In this document: positions 10,396-24,582 of the stretch, piece after piece | Position numbering within the stretch: position 1 is the stretch's first letter | Layout: every line of letters starts with the position of its first letter | Source: Pelagophyceae sp. CCMP2097 | Taxonomy: Eukaryota > Sar > Pelagophyceae | Direction: 5' to 3' | DNA: 53,561 bases | NCBI GenBank assembly: GCA_026770575.1 | Contig: MU657455.1 | Location: 1-53,561, forward strand | Notes under the pieces: model-generated | The model's database searches: none | What the model saw: the letters and a program-made list of their open reading frames with translations, nothing else | What the model was told of the DNA's origin: nothing | Translations under genes and position numbers: made by a program

Positions 10396-12399
10396 ATGGC
10401 CTGGACGTCGAGGTATGAGAGCGTGGACCCGGGCGCGGGCCGCCTCGGAGCCTGGTCGGGCAAGGTGCGCACGTATCGGTGCTGCTGGCTCGCCGCCCTG
10501 GCACTCGGCTTCGCCACTGTCGCAGTTTTAGCGCTCCGGCCTCGCCTCCAGACAAAAGGCCAAGTCCTCTTCTTCGACGACTTTGACGAATTGGACTCTT
10601 CCAAGTGGTTTGTTGAAAGGTCACTTGATGACGGCGGGAATGGCGAATTCCAAGCTTATACCGACGATCCTTCAATCGTCTTCGCCCGCAAGTCCAGACT
10701 CGTGATCCAGCCGCGGCCGATGACCGCCGACGCTTGGTACCATTTAGCAGACTACCGCGCAGAGCTGCAAAGGGCCAAGACGGCGGATGAAAAGGCGTCT
10801 TTAAAGGGACTTCGGCATGCGTTAGAGCAACCCGGGGCCGTGCCCTTCGCTCTCAACTCGGGCAGGGTCAACCTCGCCGTCGCCGAGTGTACCGCCTCTG
10901 AAAGCGAGCGGTGCGGTTTGGAAGGGGACTGGGACGACCCTATTCCGCCTATAGTGTCGGCCATGGTCTCCACGAAACATTCCTTCGCGTTTACGTACGG
11001 GACTCTAGAGACCCGAATCAGAGTCCCAGTCGGCGACTGGGTCTGGCCCGCCGTCTGGCTCCTGCCCGTGGGAGACAAGTACAGCGGGTGGTGCGTGGCA
11101 TGCCTTCGATGCATTTGCACCAGGCCTCGCCTTTCATGCAACGTTCGCCTCCGTCGGTCGTAGGCCCATGTCGGGCGAGATCGACCTGATGGAGGCGCGC
11201 GGCAACGGCCCGAACTTTGAGGTCAAGGGCTCTGACCAGTCAGGCCTCGCCGGTGACGACCCGCGTCGAAGAGCCGGGGAGACGCGTGCACTAAACGGAG
11301 TCGCGGGATGCATGAGGGGAGTCGCGAGCAGAGATCCACAGAGGGGCAGAGATCCAGGGAGTCGACCAGAGATGCACGTCGAGGGAGGAACTCGTCGTCT
11401 GCGAAAGTTTCGTGCTCGCGGACGTGGCCGTCGTCTGCGAAACTCGCGGAACACGGACCCTTTCCCCCGCTCAGGCAACGACCGCCTGGCCGGGACGATC
11501 CACTGCGCCGACGCGGCTGGCCTCGACGACTACGCGCTGGCCAACACGACGACGCTTGGGTTGGAGGATGACGAAGGGTTTTTGGTTATCGGTTTGGAAA
11601 AGCGTCCTGGCTTCGTGCAGACGTACGCGCGTCCGAAACCGCGTCGAAGAGGATTAAGGACCTAAGAGCAAGGACAAGACCATCAGGACGATGAGTCAGA
11701 GGCGAGGGGGGAGATGCCGAGGACGGCGGCTCGGGAGCCGCGAGCGCGACGTGCCGCGAGCGGCATGGCGAGAGGCGGCGGTGATGCCGGAGACTCGATG
11801 TACGCCGGGAGGAAACGCTCGATATATGGGAAAGCCGGGTGTTTCCAGAAGAGTGCCTTTGCAGGCGAGCGCGATGGGTCCAAGCGGCAGTTGGCTGTCT
11901 ACCCGGCCCAACCGGGCTCCGACCCGAAAACGTCGCCGACCTGCGCCAACGCCGCCTACCACGGCTCGCCCGACGCGCCCTACGACCAAGAGTACTACCT
12001 CATCATCAACGCACACCCCCGCGTCGGACCCCTCGGGACGCAACAGAGCGATGCGAGGGACCCTTGCGATGATGCGCCGTCCCAGGTAGCCGTCGGCGGC
12101 TCGCTCGGCGGCGGCGGGCGGCCGCGTCGGCATTCGGAAAACCTGGACCGTCGCAGAGGCGAGGGTGCGCCGGGGACGAGGCTGAGAAGTGGCCGCCATC
12201 CACGAACAGCGGGTGCTTGCCATCATCGACCGTCACGGCCGCATTAGGCGTCCTGTACTGGGGCAGCGAAGCGCCGTGGCGCAACTGCTCGCACGACAAG
12301 GGTTGCGACCCGAAGACGTTGTTCCAGCAGCAACAGGCGCAGTGGCTGCCGACTTGGACGCGGCCGTTCGAGATTGATTGGGTGCGAGTCACAAAGTAA
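10396..12399 (+). CDS. Glycoside hydrolase family 16 (beta-glucanase-like), membrane-anchored
   Basis: Residues about 29-47 form one hydrophobic segment (CCWLAALALGFATVAVLAL), so a type II membrane protein is likely. Motifs follow GH16: FFDDFDELDSSKWFVE, then GEFQAY, then the catalytic SGEIDLMEARGN with the E-x-D-x-x-E pattern. Later come NDRLAGTIHCADAAGLDDYALAN, FLVIGLEKRPGFVQTY, APYDQEYYLIIN joined to VAVGG, and the end WLPTWTRPFEIDWVRVTK. Exons 10396-11090, 11164-11252 and one from 11475 are firm. Between about 11610 and 12250 the exon borders are tentative, apart from a GC-AG intron at 12011-12085 that restores YYLIINVAVGG. In algae with laminarin-type storage such enzymes cut or remodel beta-1,3-glucan; the substrate here is inference. 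Confidence 0.87.
12011..12085 (+). other. GC-AG intron in the GH16 gene
   Basis: The intron begins GCACAC and ends CCCAG. Removing it joins YYLIIN to VAVGG, a nearly invariant GH16 stretch, so the GC donor is well supported. Confidence 0.75.
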
Positions 12400-12843
12400 A
12401 GAATGCGTGACCAAGTAAAAAACTCAATAGTCTACCCCCGCCGGCCCAACACGGGCCGCAAGGCATGCCCGGACCCCAGCGTCGTAATAAGTGCTGACCC
12501 GTGATGCGTGTGCCGAGGGCCATCCACTGTTGAGGTTCCGAAGAAGGGTCCAGAGACAATCCCTATACCGAGGTAGGGACAGGAAGCCCCCCACCTTGTT
12601 TCTTGAAGACAAGGAAGACTGACGTCCCAGGAGCCCCCTGAAGAGGCGCTGCAAAGGCCAAGACGTAGTTAGAAAAAAAGCGCGGCAGGATGCAGGCCGG
12701 AAAGTGTGACGAGCCGGCGGTGGCACGTACGGCCGTCTCGCCGGCGCGGCGGCCCGCGGAGACGCCGTGCGGTCCCGAAGAGGCCCGAGCAGGGGCGTGC
12801 CGCGCTGGCGAGAAGAGTACAGCGGCTGAAAAAGTGAAAAAGC
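12400..12843. other. Convergent 3' spacer, nothing seen
   Basis: The GH16 and malic enzyme genes end towards each other here. I see no reading frame with protein character and no repeat of note. Confidence 0.5.
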
Positions 12844-15391
<2,548 letters not shown>

Positions 15392-15552
15392 GGCCGCCTG
15401 CCCTTCGGGAACCGCGCGCGCGCTCGCGAGAGGGCAAGCAGCCGTCTCAGATTCGAGATTGACTTTTAGGCGACTGAGAGATCAGAAAAAGAGTGCGACG
15501 CTCGGAGAAGAAGCTCGAGCTCCAGCCAGAGGCCCCCAGCGAAGCCAATCGC

Positions 15553-18500
15553 ATGGCCGACGCCGGCGAGGGCGCAGCGGGCGCATGTGCGGCGTTCAAA
15601 GTGTTGGGAAGTCTCATGACTGCCGTCCGGCGCTTCGTCGCGGCTCTATTCCTCTTCATCCTACACCACTTCCAAACGGCGCTCAAGCGCCTGCGTGGCA
15701 ACGCGCCGGAAATGAAGTGCGTCCCTGGATGGTGGGGCCTTTGCCTCTGGTCTGCGATATCGCCGCGCCGCGTCCGAGACCGGGCGCCTAGGTCCGCGCG
15801 CGGCCCCGCGCTGAATAGGCACACGTGCGTCTTCCCCTTGACGAGAGGCGGGCTTTCTGTCGCGCGGCACGTGCCACTCCACTGCGGATTGCACTCAGAG
15901 TGAAGAGACCTTTGAACCCAGAGTTCTCTCTACCTTTGCACCCGGAGCACCAAACTTTCGCAGGTCCTCGCTTTCAATCGACGACTCGGACTCGGACGAA
16001 TGCGACGACGACTGCGTGAGCGACGAGGATTCGAGCGACGACGCAAAAGGCTGGGTTCGAGCGAGGCCGGCGTTGCGAGGTTTCGTCATCGAACTTCAAT
16101 TAAAAGACGCCGAAGACGACTGGGTCGCCGTCAAGCCGGACGCCAAGGAGCCCATGGCGTTTGAGAACGACTTCTTTAAAGGTCACATGTTGTTTATGCT
16201 CGCCACAGACCCCGAAGATGAGACGCACTCTGGCCACATGGCCGGCAAACCGCGACGCTTCGAGATGCAGGTCCAGGGATTGTTGAAGCAGACGCCTCGC
16301 GATAAGATGCTGCACATGGGCGCCGAACTTGGAGAGCGGCCGAAACTTTCCCTTATCACGACCACTTTAGTGAGGACAGTTATGGCCTTTGTCAAAAGAC
16401 GCACGGCAGGCCTGGAGTGGTCGCTCGGGTCTTCGAGGCACTCCGATTCGCCGGAGGACCGGCCTTATTGCGCCTTTCCGCTTATAACGGGCGTGGACCA
16501 ACTTGTCGTCACGAGGGAGAACCACCCGACTCTCGGCCACCGACTCCCAGAGACGGACGCTATGAGGGTGCATCGGCGCAGCGCAGCGGAGCAGACGCTC
16601 GAGGCCGACGGGTCGACGTATAGCTTTGCGTTTTACAGTTCCTTTGTGGATTTCAGCAGCTGGTGCGTCAGCATCCCGCAAGTCGGGTCCCCACCTTTAG
16701 AAAACATGGTCGGCGACCAGCCCATGTTCGTCGTCGTCTACGACCACGATGCCAAAGGGAAGCGGAGGTACTGGATGCGGTACAGGTTGAGGTGGGATGC
16801 GGGATTGGACGCGTTGGCAGCGGAGACTCTACAACGCCGAGCCGAGCGAAAGGCCTCGAGCCGGCGTTTACGGCGGGCATCGAAGGAGAAAGTCGACGAC
16901 TCAAAGCACCTGACGACTGCGACGTTTGTCGCCGTCTCGGTCTCTTTGGCCGACGGGCGGCGCGGCCCCGACGGCGCTTCGGTTACGCCGCCCGCCGACG
17001 GCGCTTCGGTGACGCCGCAAGCGAGGCTGCGGCGATCTTCGTCGGCGTCGTGCGCCCATGGCCTCTCGGACTCGCGCGGCTACGCCGTGCTCCGCGAGAC
17101 GGCGACGGCGGCGGTCGTGCAGTTGGTCCGCGAGTCACCGACCGGCGCGGCCGACGGCTGGCGCAGTGCCGTGCGCGACGGCGACGTCGTGCGCGTCCAG
17201 CTCGCGTCGAACCGGGCGTGGCTGACAATCGTTCGAGGGCACTGGCTCGCCTGGAAGCCTAGAGCCGACGCGCCGCTCCACGCCCAGCCGCACGCTTCAA
17301 ATGAGCCGCCGCGCGCTCGGGCGTCGGAGCTTTTCATCGTCGACGTCTGCGGTGGCGGCTTTGTGGCCTACGGCGCCGAGTTTACTCTAAGGTCGCATAG
17401 ATGGCTCGAAGTCTCCGTGTCAGTCGGCGAGAATCGTGTTTCTGCAAAGTATGGTGGCCGTCTCCTCCGCCTTCGACGCTGCGGCGACGACGCTGCCGCG
17501 CTGAATTTCACCGCCAACAAGCTGCAGGAGGAAGGCCGCCCCGTCGAAGTCGCGGTGCAGGACGCGTCCGAGGTGGAATTGCGGCCTCCCAAAAGACACT
17601 CCGAACGCACCATCTCCAAGACGGCTTTGATCCATTCCGTGGGTGTGGCCGGGTGGGTCGAGCTCGTGGACCGCGCCGCGATGCGGGCGACGAGAGCTTA
17701 TTTGCTCGTCATCGACTTTGCGGAAGAGTCCGCGGAAGACGAAACCGCACCGCGGCGCACGCTGACGCGGCTCTGCACGGGCGCCGAGCTGGCTCTGGCG
17801 CTGTCGGTGCACCCGGCGGAGCTGGCCGTCGGGCGTGGTGGGAGGTCGGACCAAGGGGCTCTGCGGACTGCGCGGCGGACGGCCGCACGCGACGACCGCC
17901 GAGCGCGTCGCGCGGCTGCGCAGCGCGCGAGGGCGGCGCACCGTGCGGCGCGCGACTTGGCGGCGGCAGCGACGGCGGCGCGCGACGCGGCGCACCGCGC
18001 GCGTGGATTTGCTTCGGAAGGTGCTATGGCGCTGTCCAACGCCGCTTTACAAGTCAAAGTCGCCACGCTCGGCTCCTCCGCAAACGACCGGCCACGCCTC
18101 GGCCGCGTTATAGGTGCGCTTACAGGGCGCGGCCGGGGCGGCGACAAGGCGCCGAGCGAAAAGGCGCCTGCGCTGATCGACGTCAACGCCGCGACGGACG
18201 CGACAGACGACGACGCTTCCGGCTCGCAGAGCGACTCGAGTGACGACCCGTTCGGCGCGGGCCTGTCGAAAGTGCGGCGGGCGGCGGCGCTGCGCGAATT
18301 CGACGACGAGGGGGATGAATCACCGGGCGATGCAACGGAGGGCGGCTCCACGGGCTCAACGGACTCGGAGGACGACGCCGAAGCGCACGTCCCCGTCTTC
18401 CAGAGCCGGAGCGGTTCCTCCTCCGACTTTGCGCCAGAGCACTCGCCCTGGCTCCGGGCGAGCGTGGAGACTGTTGAAAGGCCGCCCTACCATCGGTCTT

Positions 18501-20636
18501 CTGCAGACATCACCGTACATCTTGTAAAAAGACGCCTCACGGCCCTCGTCGAGGCGGCCAAGCTCGAGCGTTACGGCAAGGCCGACTCGCGCGTTCGAGA
18601 CTTGGTCTCCAAGCCTTCGGCTTTGGAGGACTCGTTTTTGCCAGCGTCTCATCTCCTCACGTTTCTTCAGCCAGAGGGGCTCCGATCGAGAGGTCCTTTT
18701 TTGCACGCGATGGTGCGTCGCGGCTCTCCACAGAAAGAGACTTCTTTGCATCGCGGGACACTGTCCTTAGGTTCCTGCGCGGCGGCGCGGCGGAGCTGGG
18801 CGTCAAATTGAACGTTGGACGTTTAGCGGCTCTGGCCCACTTCGCAGCAGCACCCGCTACCTACGGCTCCGACACGGACCTCGCGGCTAGAATGTCGAAC
18901 CCAGAGGGGTCGGCCGTCGTCGCTAGAGCGCTGGGAGAAGGGCACTGGGCTGAGCAGCTGGCGGTGCTTCGGGGCGGGCGTTTAGATGTCTTAGAGCCTT
19001 TATCTTCCGCGGCGTCTGCGGCCGTCCTCGCGCTGCCGCTCCACGAGATCATTTCCGTGCGGACGCTCGCCACGCGGGGCGACGACGAGGCGATGTCTCA
19101 GACGATGCCATTTGCGACTCTGGTCGTTGAAACTGTAGGTTTGTGCCATTATATGGGTTTCGCCACCGAAGAGAAACGAACAAGGTGGGCCGCCGCTCTC
19201 ACTTTAGCAAGGAACTGCGCGGCGGACCCAGAGGCCGTGGCGCCGGCGCTGCGCGACCCACGGGATGCCTTTGTGCTGAAGCCACCGGCTTATAAAGGAG
19301 ACCGTTTAATCCTCAACGCCCGCCGGTTTGCCTTCGACGTCTGCGACCCGCGCGGCGCTTTGACATCCCAGCCGCACCTGCAGCTGCAGCCCTGGGAGCT
19401 TTCCGTGGCTTTGCTGCGAAGGGCGTATTCTCTGACGCCGGACGCGGACGCGGCAGAAATGGCAACTCTATTCGATTCCGTCGCGCAATTAAGGGCGCTC
19501 CCTCTCGAAGCTTTGACGAACGAGTCGCCGGCGGGGGCTCTATGCTTCTTTTTAAATCTCCACCATGCGCTCCTGCAACACGCGCTCCTCGTGCTAGGTG
19601 AGTCCCCTTGCCTCGTGGCTGCCGGCATATAAATGCATTAGGCGCCCCCCGAAGGCCGTCGGAGATCCACGCCTTTTCCACGGCCGTCTCGTACGACTGC
19701 CTCGGCGATGTCTTTTCGTTGTCGGAGCTTTCGCATTGCGTCGTGCGAGGCCGGCTGCACGAAGCCCTCAAGGGCATAAACCCGTTGGAGCACGACGACG
19801 ACGACGCAGAGGACCTGCACGACGAGCAGGACGCGCCGGCCGTGCGCATGTCGGGTTTTGCGTCTGCAGGAAGTTTGGCAGCCTTCGCGTCCGCGGGGAG
19901 CCGCTTCCGCGACCGCACGGAAAGGCTCCGCGCCGGACTCCGTGGCGCCTCGACCGCGCCGGCGGTCGCTCAAGCGACGACGCCGCCGCCGGCGAGCCCG
20001 CCGCGCGCGACGGCGAGGTCACCCCCGCGGTCACCGCTGCCTTCCATGGCTGCGCCTTCAACCATCTCTCCGCGGGCCGCTCTAAAGCCGCGCGGGAAGG
20101 GCGCTCGGCAGTGGGGCTGGCCGCAGCCGGCGCCGCCGAGGGAAGGAGACGAGCACTGGGAGCTTGCTCTCGCAGCGGCAGACTGTCGGGTCGCTTTAGC
20201 TCTGAACCAAGGGTCTTTAGATTATCCCTCAAGTGTAAACGAATTCACCCCCGCCGGTCTGGCGCACCAGCTCAACGACGCTGCGACGAGGTTCCTGGAA
20301 CTGCCGCATTCGATCATAATAGACGAGCAGCGGAGGATGGTAACTCTGCCGGCGGCGTGCGAGTTACTAAGGGCAGATCTAACGGACAACCGCCGCGTCG
20401 CCATCGTCCCCTCCGACGACGACGCTCGAGATGTCCTGAAGACGTGTTTGCGCTTCGTCGGGAAACGCCGCTGGCGACAACTTTCGGCCTTGTTGCTGCC
20501 CGAAGCTCCCTGCATCACGGTCAAGTTCCGCCGGCCTGCCGCCAAGATGCACGACTCGTTGAACCTCCACCGCCTCGCCGAACCGGCGCAAAGACCCGAG
20601 CCGCCCAGGACACCGACCGCCGAGAAGCCGAGCTAA
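15553..20636 (+). CDS. Large DUF1769-like / PH / DUF547 multidomain protein
   Basis: Four exons, 15553-15716, 15901-18692, 18734-19597 and 19642-20636, give an unbroken 1604 residues. Residues 20-45 include a hydrophobic segment (FVAALFLFILHHF). From about 140 to 300 the sequence (FENDFFKGHMLF, GKPRRFEMQVQG, MGAEL, PLITGVDQLVVT) resembles DUF1769/UPF0590 proteins. A beta-rich middle (GDVVRVQLASNRAWLTIVRGHWLAW, FTLRSHRWLEVSVS) may be trefoil-like. An Ala/Arg-rich helix and an acidic Ser-rich linker follow. About 1060-1145 looks like a PH domain. From about 1240, GALCFFLNLHHALLQHALLVLG, YDCLGDVFSLSELSH and LALNQGSLDYP match DUF547. PH domains bind phosphoinositides; DUF547 has no settled function. 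The 41-nt and 44-nt introns are very short. Ends 111 bp from the convergent EF-hand gene. Confidence 0.85.
18693..18733 (+). other. 41-nt intron
   Basis: GTCCTT...CCACAG; removal joins EGLRSR to ERDFFASRDTVLRFL in phase 1. Without it the frame ends at 18811. A missing T in the local T run is the alternative reading. Confidence 0.6.
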
Positions 20637-20747
20637 CGAAGTGATCCTATACGCAACTCAGGTAATCCTGTACGCAACTCTCCGGGATGATACGCAACTC
20701 TCCGGGATGCATCGAGGAAGCCAACTACCGGCGGGTCGCGGAGAATA

Positions 20748-23700
20748 TTATGCTTCTTCGACGCGCGAGTGGGACCCGATGGGTCTTGAGTGATACGTCA
20801 GAATTGCTGGCTTTCGTCGCGCCGGCCTCGGCTGCGGCTTTCGAGTTGGGCTCGCCGCGACCACCGGGCTTCTCTGGCTTGACGCCAGGCTCGGCGGCCG
20901 CGCGTAGTCTTTCAGCGTTTGCTCGACGATGCCGCGCGCCTCTTTGAGTCGTTTCTCGCAGGCGAGTTCGGTCTTCTTCTGATCCTCCCGGGCCTCGTCC
21001 GCTCTTTGAGTCGCTCGGCGCCAGCCCTCGACGAGGCCCGCCTCGCGCTTGGCAAAGGCCTTGACCTGCGCGCGGCAGTCGTTTGTCAGCGATTGTGAGC
21101 CCTTGAGTTCCGTTTGCAGGTACTGGAGAGCCTGCACATAGTCTGAATCCGCCGTCTCTACACGCTGTTTCGTCTCCACGCGCTGCTTGGAAGTGGCGAG
21201 GTGCTTCAACTGCGAGATCTCCGCGTCGCGGAACCTCACGGTCACCTCCGCAGCGTGCGTCTTCCGGTCCGCCTCTGTAGTTTTCGAGCATTGCTGTGCG
21301 ACGTCTATTTCCAGGCGCAAACGCTTTAAACGTTCAGCGCCGCGATATGCAACGGACACTGCTAATAGCGCCTCCAACGTCGCCAATTTCGCCGCCAGGA
21401 GCGCCGTCTCGGCGGCTGCGCCGGCGCGGAAAGCGACTCGGTCCAAAAAGCCTAAATGGACATTTGCCAGCGCCTCAACGTACTTCGACCTTGCCTCGTC
21501 TTCAATTTCCGGCGGCGCCGACTCGGCCCGCCGCCGGCGCGGCGTCGCGGTTAAGCGCGGGGGTTCGTCTGAATTGTGCGACTTCGACAAGAAACCCTTT
21601 GACAGCGATCCCGTCGTCCACGGCACCTTCAGCGCCTTTGTCGGCCGCGCCGTCTGCGCCGGCTCCGAGTCCGTATTCCGCGCCGGATCCCGCCTCTGCG
21701 GCTCGTCGGGGGCTTGCTTTCCAAGTTTTTGGTTTCCGAGTTTTTTTAGGTCTTTCACGTGTCTTCTCAGCGCAGCGTTGTCATCTTCTAACGCCAAACA
21801 CCTCTGCACGTACGCTTTGAGCGCTTCTTTCTCAGAAACGCCGGCCGCCGGCCTAGGCGACTCGTTTGCGGCGCCGGAACACGGTGTTGACTTTGGAACC
21901 GTAGTAGATGCGGTTGCTTGCAACGTAGCGGTTGCTTGCAAAGTGGCAAACTCATAGTCGTCAAAATCCACTTCGCCTAAAAGGACCTGCAGCTCCGCCC
22001 TCCCAACACAGCCGTCGCCGTCGGCGTCTAAAGCGGAAATGAGCGTCTGAGACTCTTGAGGTAAAAGGTAAAGGCCGAGCCTTTTTAACCCAGGCACGAG
22101 CTCCGATCGACCGAGCGAGCCGTTGCGGTCCCTGTCTAAAAGCCGGAACAGCACCGCCGCATTCGAGGGCCCGCCGGAGACGTTGGCCTTCAAGGCCAAA
22201 GCGTTGACTAAAGCTTGGAGGTCTTTTAAAGGTCTCGGTAGGCCAAAGCAAAAGTCGGTAAATTCCTCAAAGGTGATCACGCCGTCGTTCGAGTCGTCCA
22301 AGAACCGCTGCAGGATCACTTTGGCCTGCCTGGAGGACATGGACCTAAATGGAGAAGAGCCGTTGCCGTCGTCATTGAATCCGCCCATGCCAAAGCCGGG
22401 CGCGTAAAGGGCCAACTCCATCGAACCCATGAGCTTGCGCAGTTTCGAAGCGTCCAGCACAACCGCCTTGGCGTCGGCTTTCAAGGAGAGCTTGACGGCT
22501 TGAAACGCTTGGGTCGTGTCGAAAACGTGCTTCTGCGAAGCGGTGAGCCCGCGCCAGGCGTCTCGCAGCGCGTCGACGACGACAGCCAGCTCCGCCTCGC
22601 CGTCGCGCGCATGATCGGCGGCGTATGCCGAAAAGTCGTTGAACCAGGCGAATTCTAAAGCTCGCAGCTCGCGCGGGCCGATTTCTGAAACGAAGACTTG
22701 CCTCAGTTTCAAAGTCACTTTTGACATCGAACCGGACTGTTCCAATACAGCGGCAACGAGCGTGGAAGCGTCCTTGTCGTTTTCGCGCAGCTCTGCCGCG
22801 ACTTTGGAGACGTCGACGCCATTGAAAGAGAGGACTTCGTCGCCAGGAGAAGCGCCCGCTCGCAAAGCAGAGTCGCATACGTTTGCGAGAATGATAGAGG
22901 CGCGGCCCGACGCTTCCAAAGAGACAGCGCCGTCAGCTGCGTTGAAGGTCACGTTTGTGACGCGCACCGCGATTTTAGCCGTTCTACGAGTTGGGTCGAA
23001 TGAAATGCCCGCTTCACGTAGCGCTTCTAAAAGCCATTTCTTGGAAGGTTCGTTTGGGGCTTTCACCAAACGGAGCTTTTTCGACGCGGCGGAAATCGCG
23101 CGGGCAAACGTCTCCGGGGCCGGTTTGAGGATATTCTCGCGCGCCTCGAAATTTGTAGCGCCATCGCTCAAGGCGACTTTGCCGTCCTTGGCCAACGCGG
23201 AGACGACGCACCTTCGCGACGCCGCGCCCGCCGGCACCAATACGGCGTCGCCGACGTGCCACTTCGCCGCAGAGGAGACGACCTTGGTGGCCCGCGGCGC
23301 AGCGCCGCCGCTTGGTTGTTCCGCTGTTTTGGAACCGCCACGCGCCGACGCTGCGTTTCCCGCCGCCGCGTTCGCCGCCGCCGCGTCCACCGCGGCGGGC
23401 GCGCGGAGACCGTTGAGGGGCACGCCGCGCTGCACGGCGCCGTCGTCGAAGTGCACGTCGTAGCCAGTGCCGTGCCTAGCGGTGCGTGCGACCGTGGCGA
23501 CGACGGCGGTCCAAAGGCACTCTTCGTCGTGCCTCTGCTGCTCTCGCCCCACGGTCGTTTTCCACCTTCGCCGGCGCGGCGCTCGACTTTGCATTCGCGA
23601 CGGAGGGCCCGAGGACGGTCGCCGGGACCCACGCGCCCGCGAGGAACGCGTCCACGCGCACGCCCGCCGCCCAGCTCACCACGCGCTCCGGCGACGCCTC

Positions 23701-24549
23701 GCGGTCGGCGTCGGCGCCGGCAGGCGCGCGGGGGGCCGCGCCGCCTTTTAGGCTGGCGGCGGCGCGCTGGCGTCCGTCGCCTGCGAGGCTCTCAGCAGCC
23801 CGCTGTAGGCCATCGTCGCCTTTGAGGCTGTCAGCAGCTTTTTGAAGTCCATCTCCTCTGAGGCTTTCAGCGGCTTTCTGGGGCCCATCGTCTCCTTTGA
23901 GACTGTCGGCGGCCCTCTGGAGCCCGTCGCCTTTGAGGCTGTCAGCAGCTTTTTGAAGTCCATCGCCTTTGAGGCTGTCGGCGGCCTTTTGAAGTCCTTT
24001 GTCGCCTTTGCGGCCGCGTGCCGGCCTGTCATCTTCGTCCGGCTCCTCGCGAAAGAGCCGCGCCGCCCGCGCGAGGTCGCTCTCCGGCGGCGGCGCCGCG
24101 GGCGCGGTGGGCGGCGGCGGCGCCGCGGGCGCGAGACGCGCGGCCATGCGCGCGGCCGCCTGCTCGCGCGCGCTCGGCCGCGCCGCCGGCGCCGCCCGAG
24201 CCGCGGGCTGCGCCGCGCCGTCGCCGTCATCGCTGCCGAAGGACGAGACGTCGCTGACGTCGCCGTCGCCGCCGCGGGCCGGCGATGCGAGCGCCTGCGA
24301 GGGCGCACGTGTTCCGCGGGCGTGTGTGGATCGCAAGGGCAGTTTGGATGCTGCGCGCGGGCCGTTTGGGACGCACCGCCGCCGCCGCATCCAAGTCCCC
24401 GGAGACCATTGACCCCGGGCAGGCTGTCCCGCGAGGCCTTTTGTTCCACGCGCGGCGCGTTGCAACGTTGAAACGTTGGGAATCCTTTCGCCAAATTGGG
24501 CGATCGCTTTCCCGGATTTTGTGATATCTTTCTTTGTGAACGGATCCAC
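20748..24549 (-). CDS. EF-hand protein with 12-residue repeats, Tudor-like and PDZ-like parts, coiled coil
   Basis: Reads from about 24549 (MDPFTKKDITKSGK; start uncertain) to 20748. An intron ending CGCAG near 24295 probably removes part of the early frame. An Ala/Pro region is followed by seven tandem copies of GLQKAADSLKGD and variants (DNA about 23745-24005). Two Tudor-like stretches come next (VRVDAFLAGAWVPATV ... YDVHFDDGAV, and VGDAVLVPAG). A PDZ-like part ends GDEVLSFNGVDV. Three calcium-binding loops follow (DDSNDGVITFEE, DRDRNGSLGRSE, DADGDGCVGRAE), then long coiled coil. The two halves lie in different frames at about 23530-23560; a 31-nt GT-AG segment would join them. Calcium binding is likely; the cellular role is unknown. 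Confidence 0.75.
23745..24005 (-). repeat. In-gene tandem repeat, ~36-bp unit, seven copies
   Basis: Each unit encodes about GLQ(K/R)AA(D/E)SLKGD. The copies are very similar at DNA level, which points to recent expansion or ongoing copy-number change. Confidence 0.85.
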
Positions 24550-24582
24550 CGCGAACGCGACTTCGGGGGCGGCCCGAAGGCG

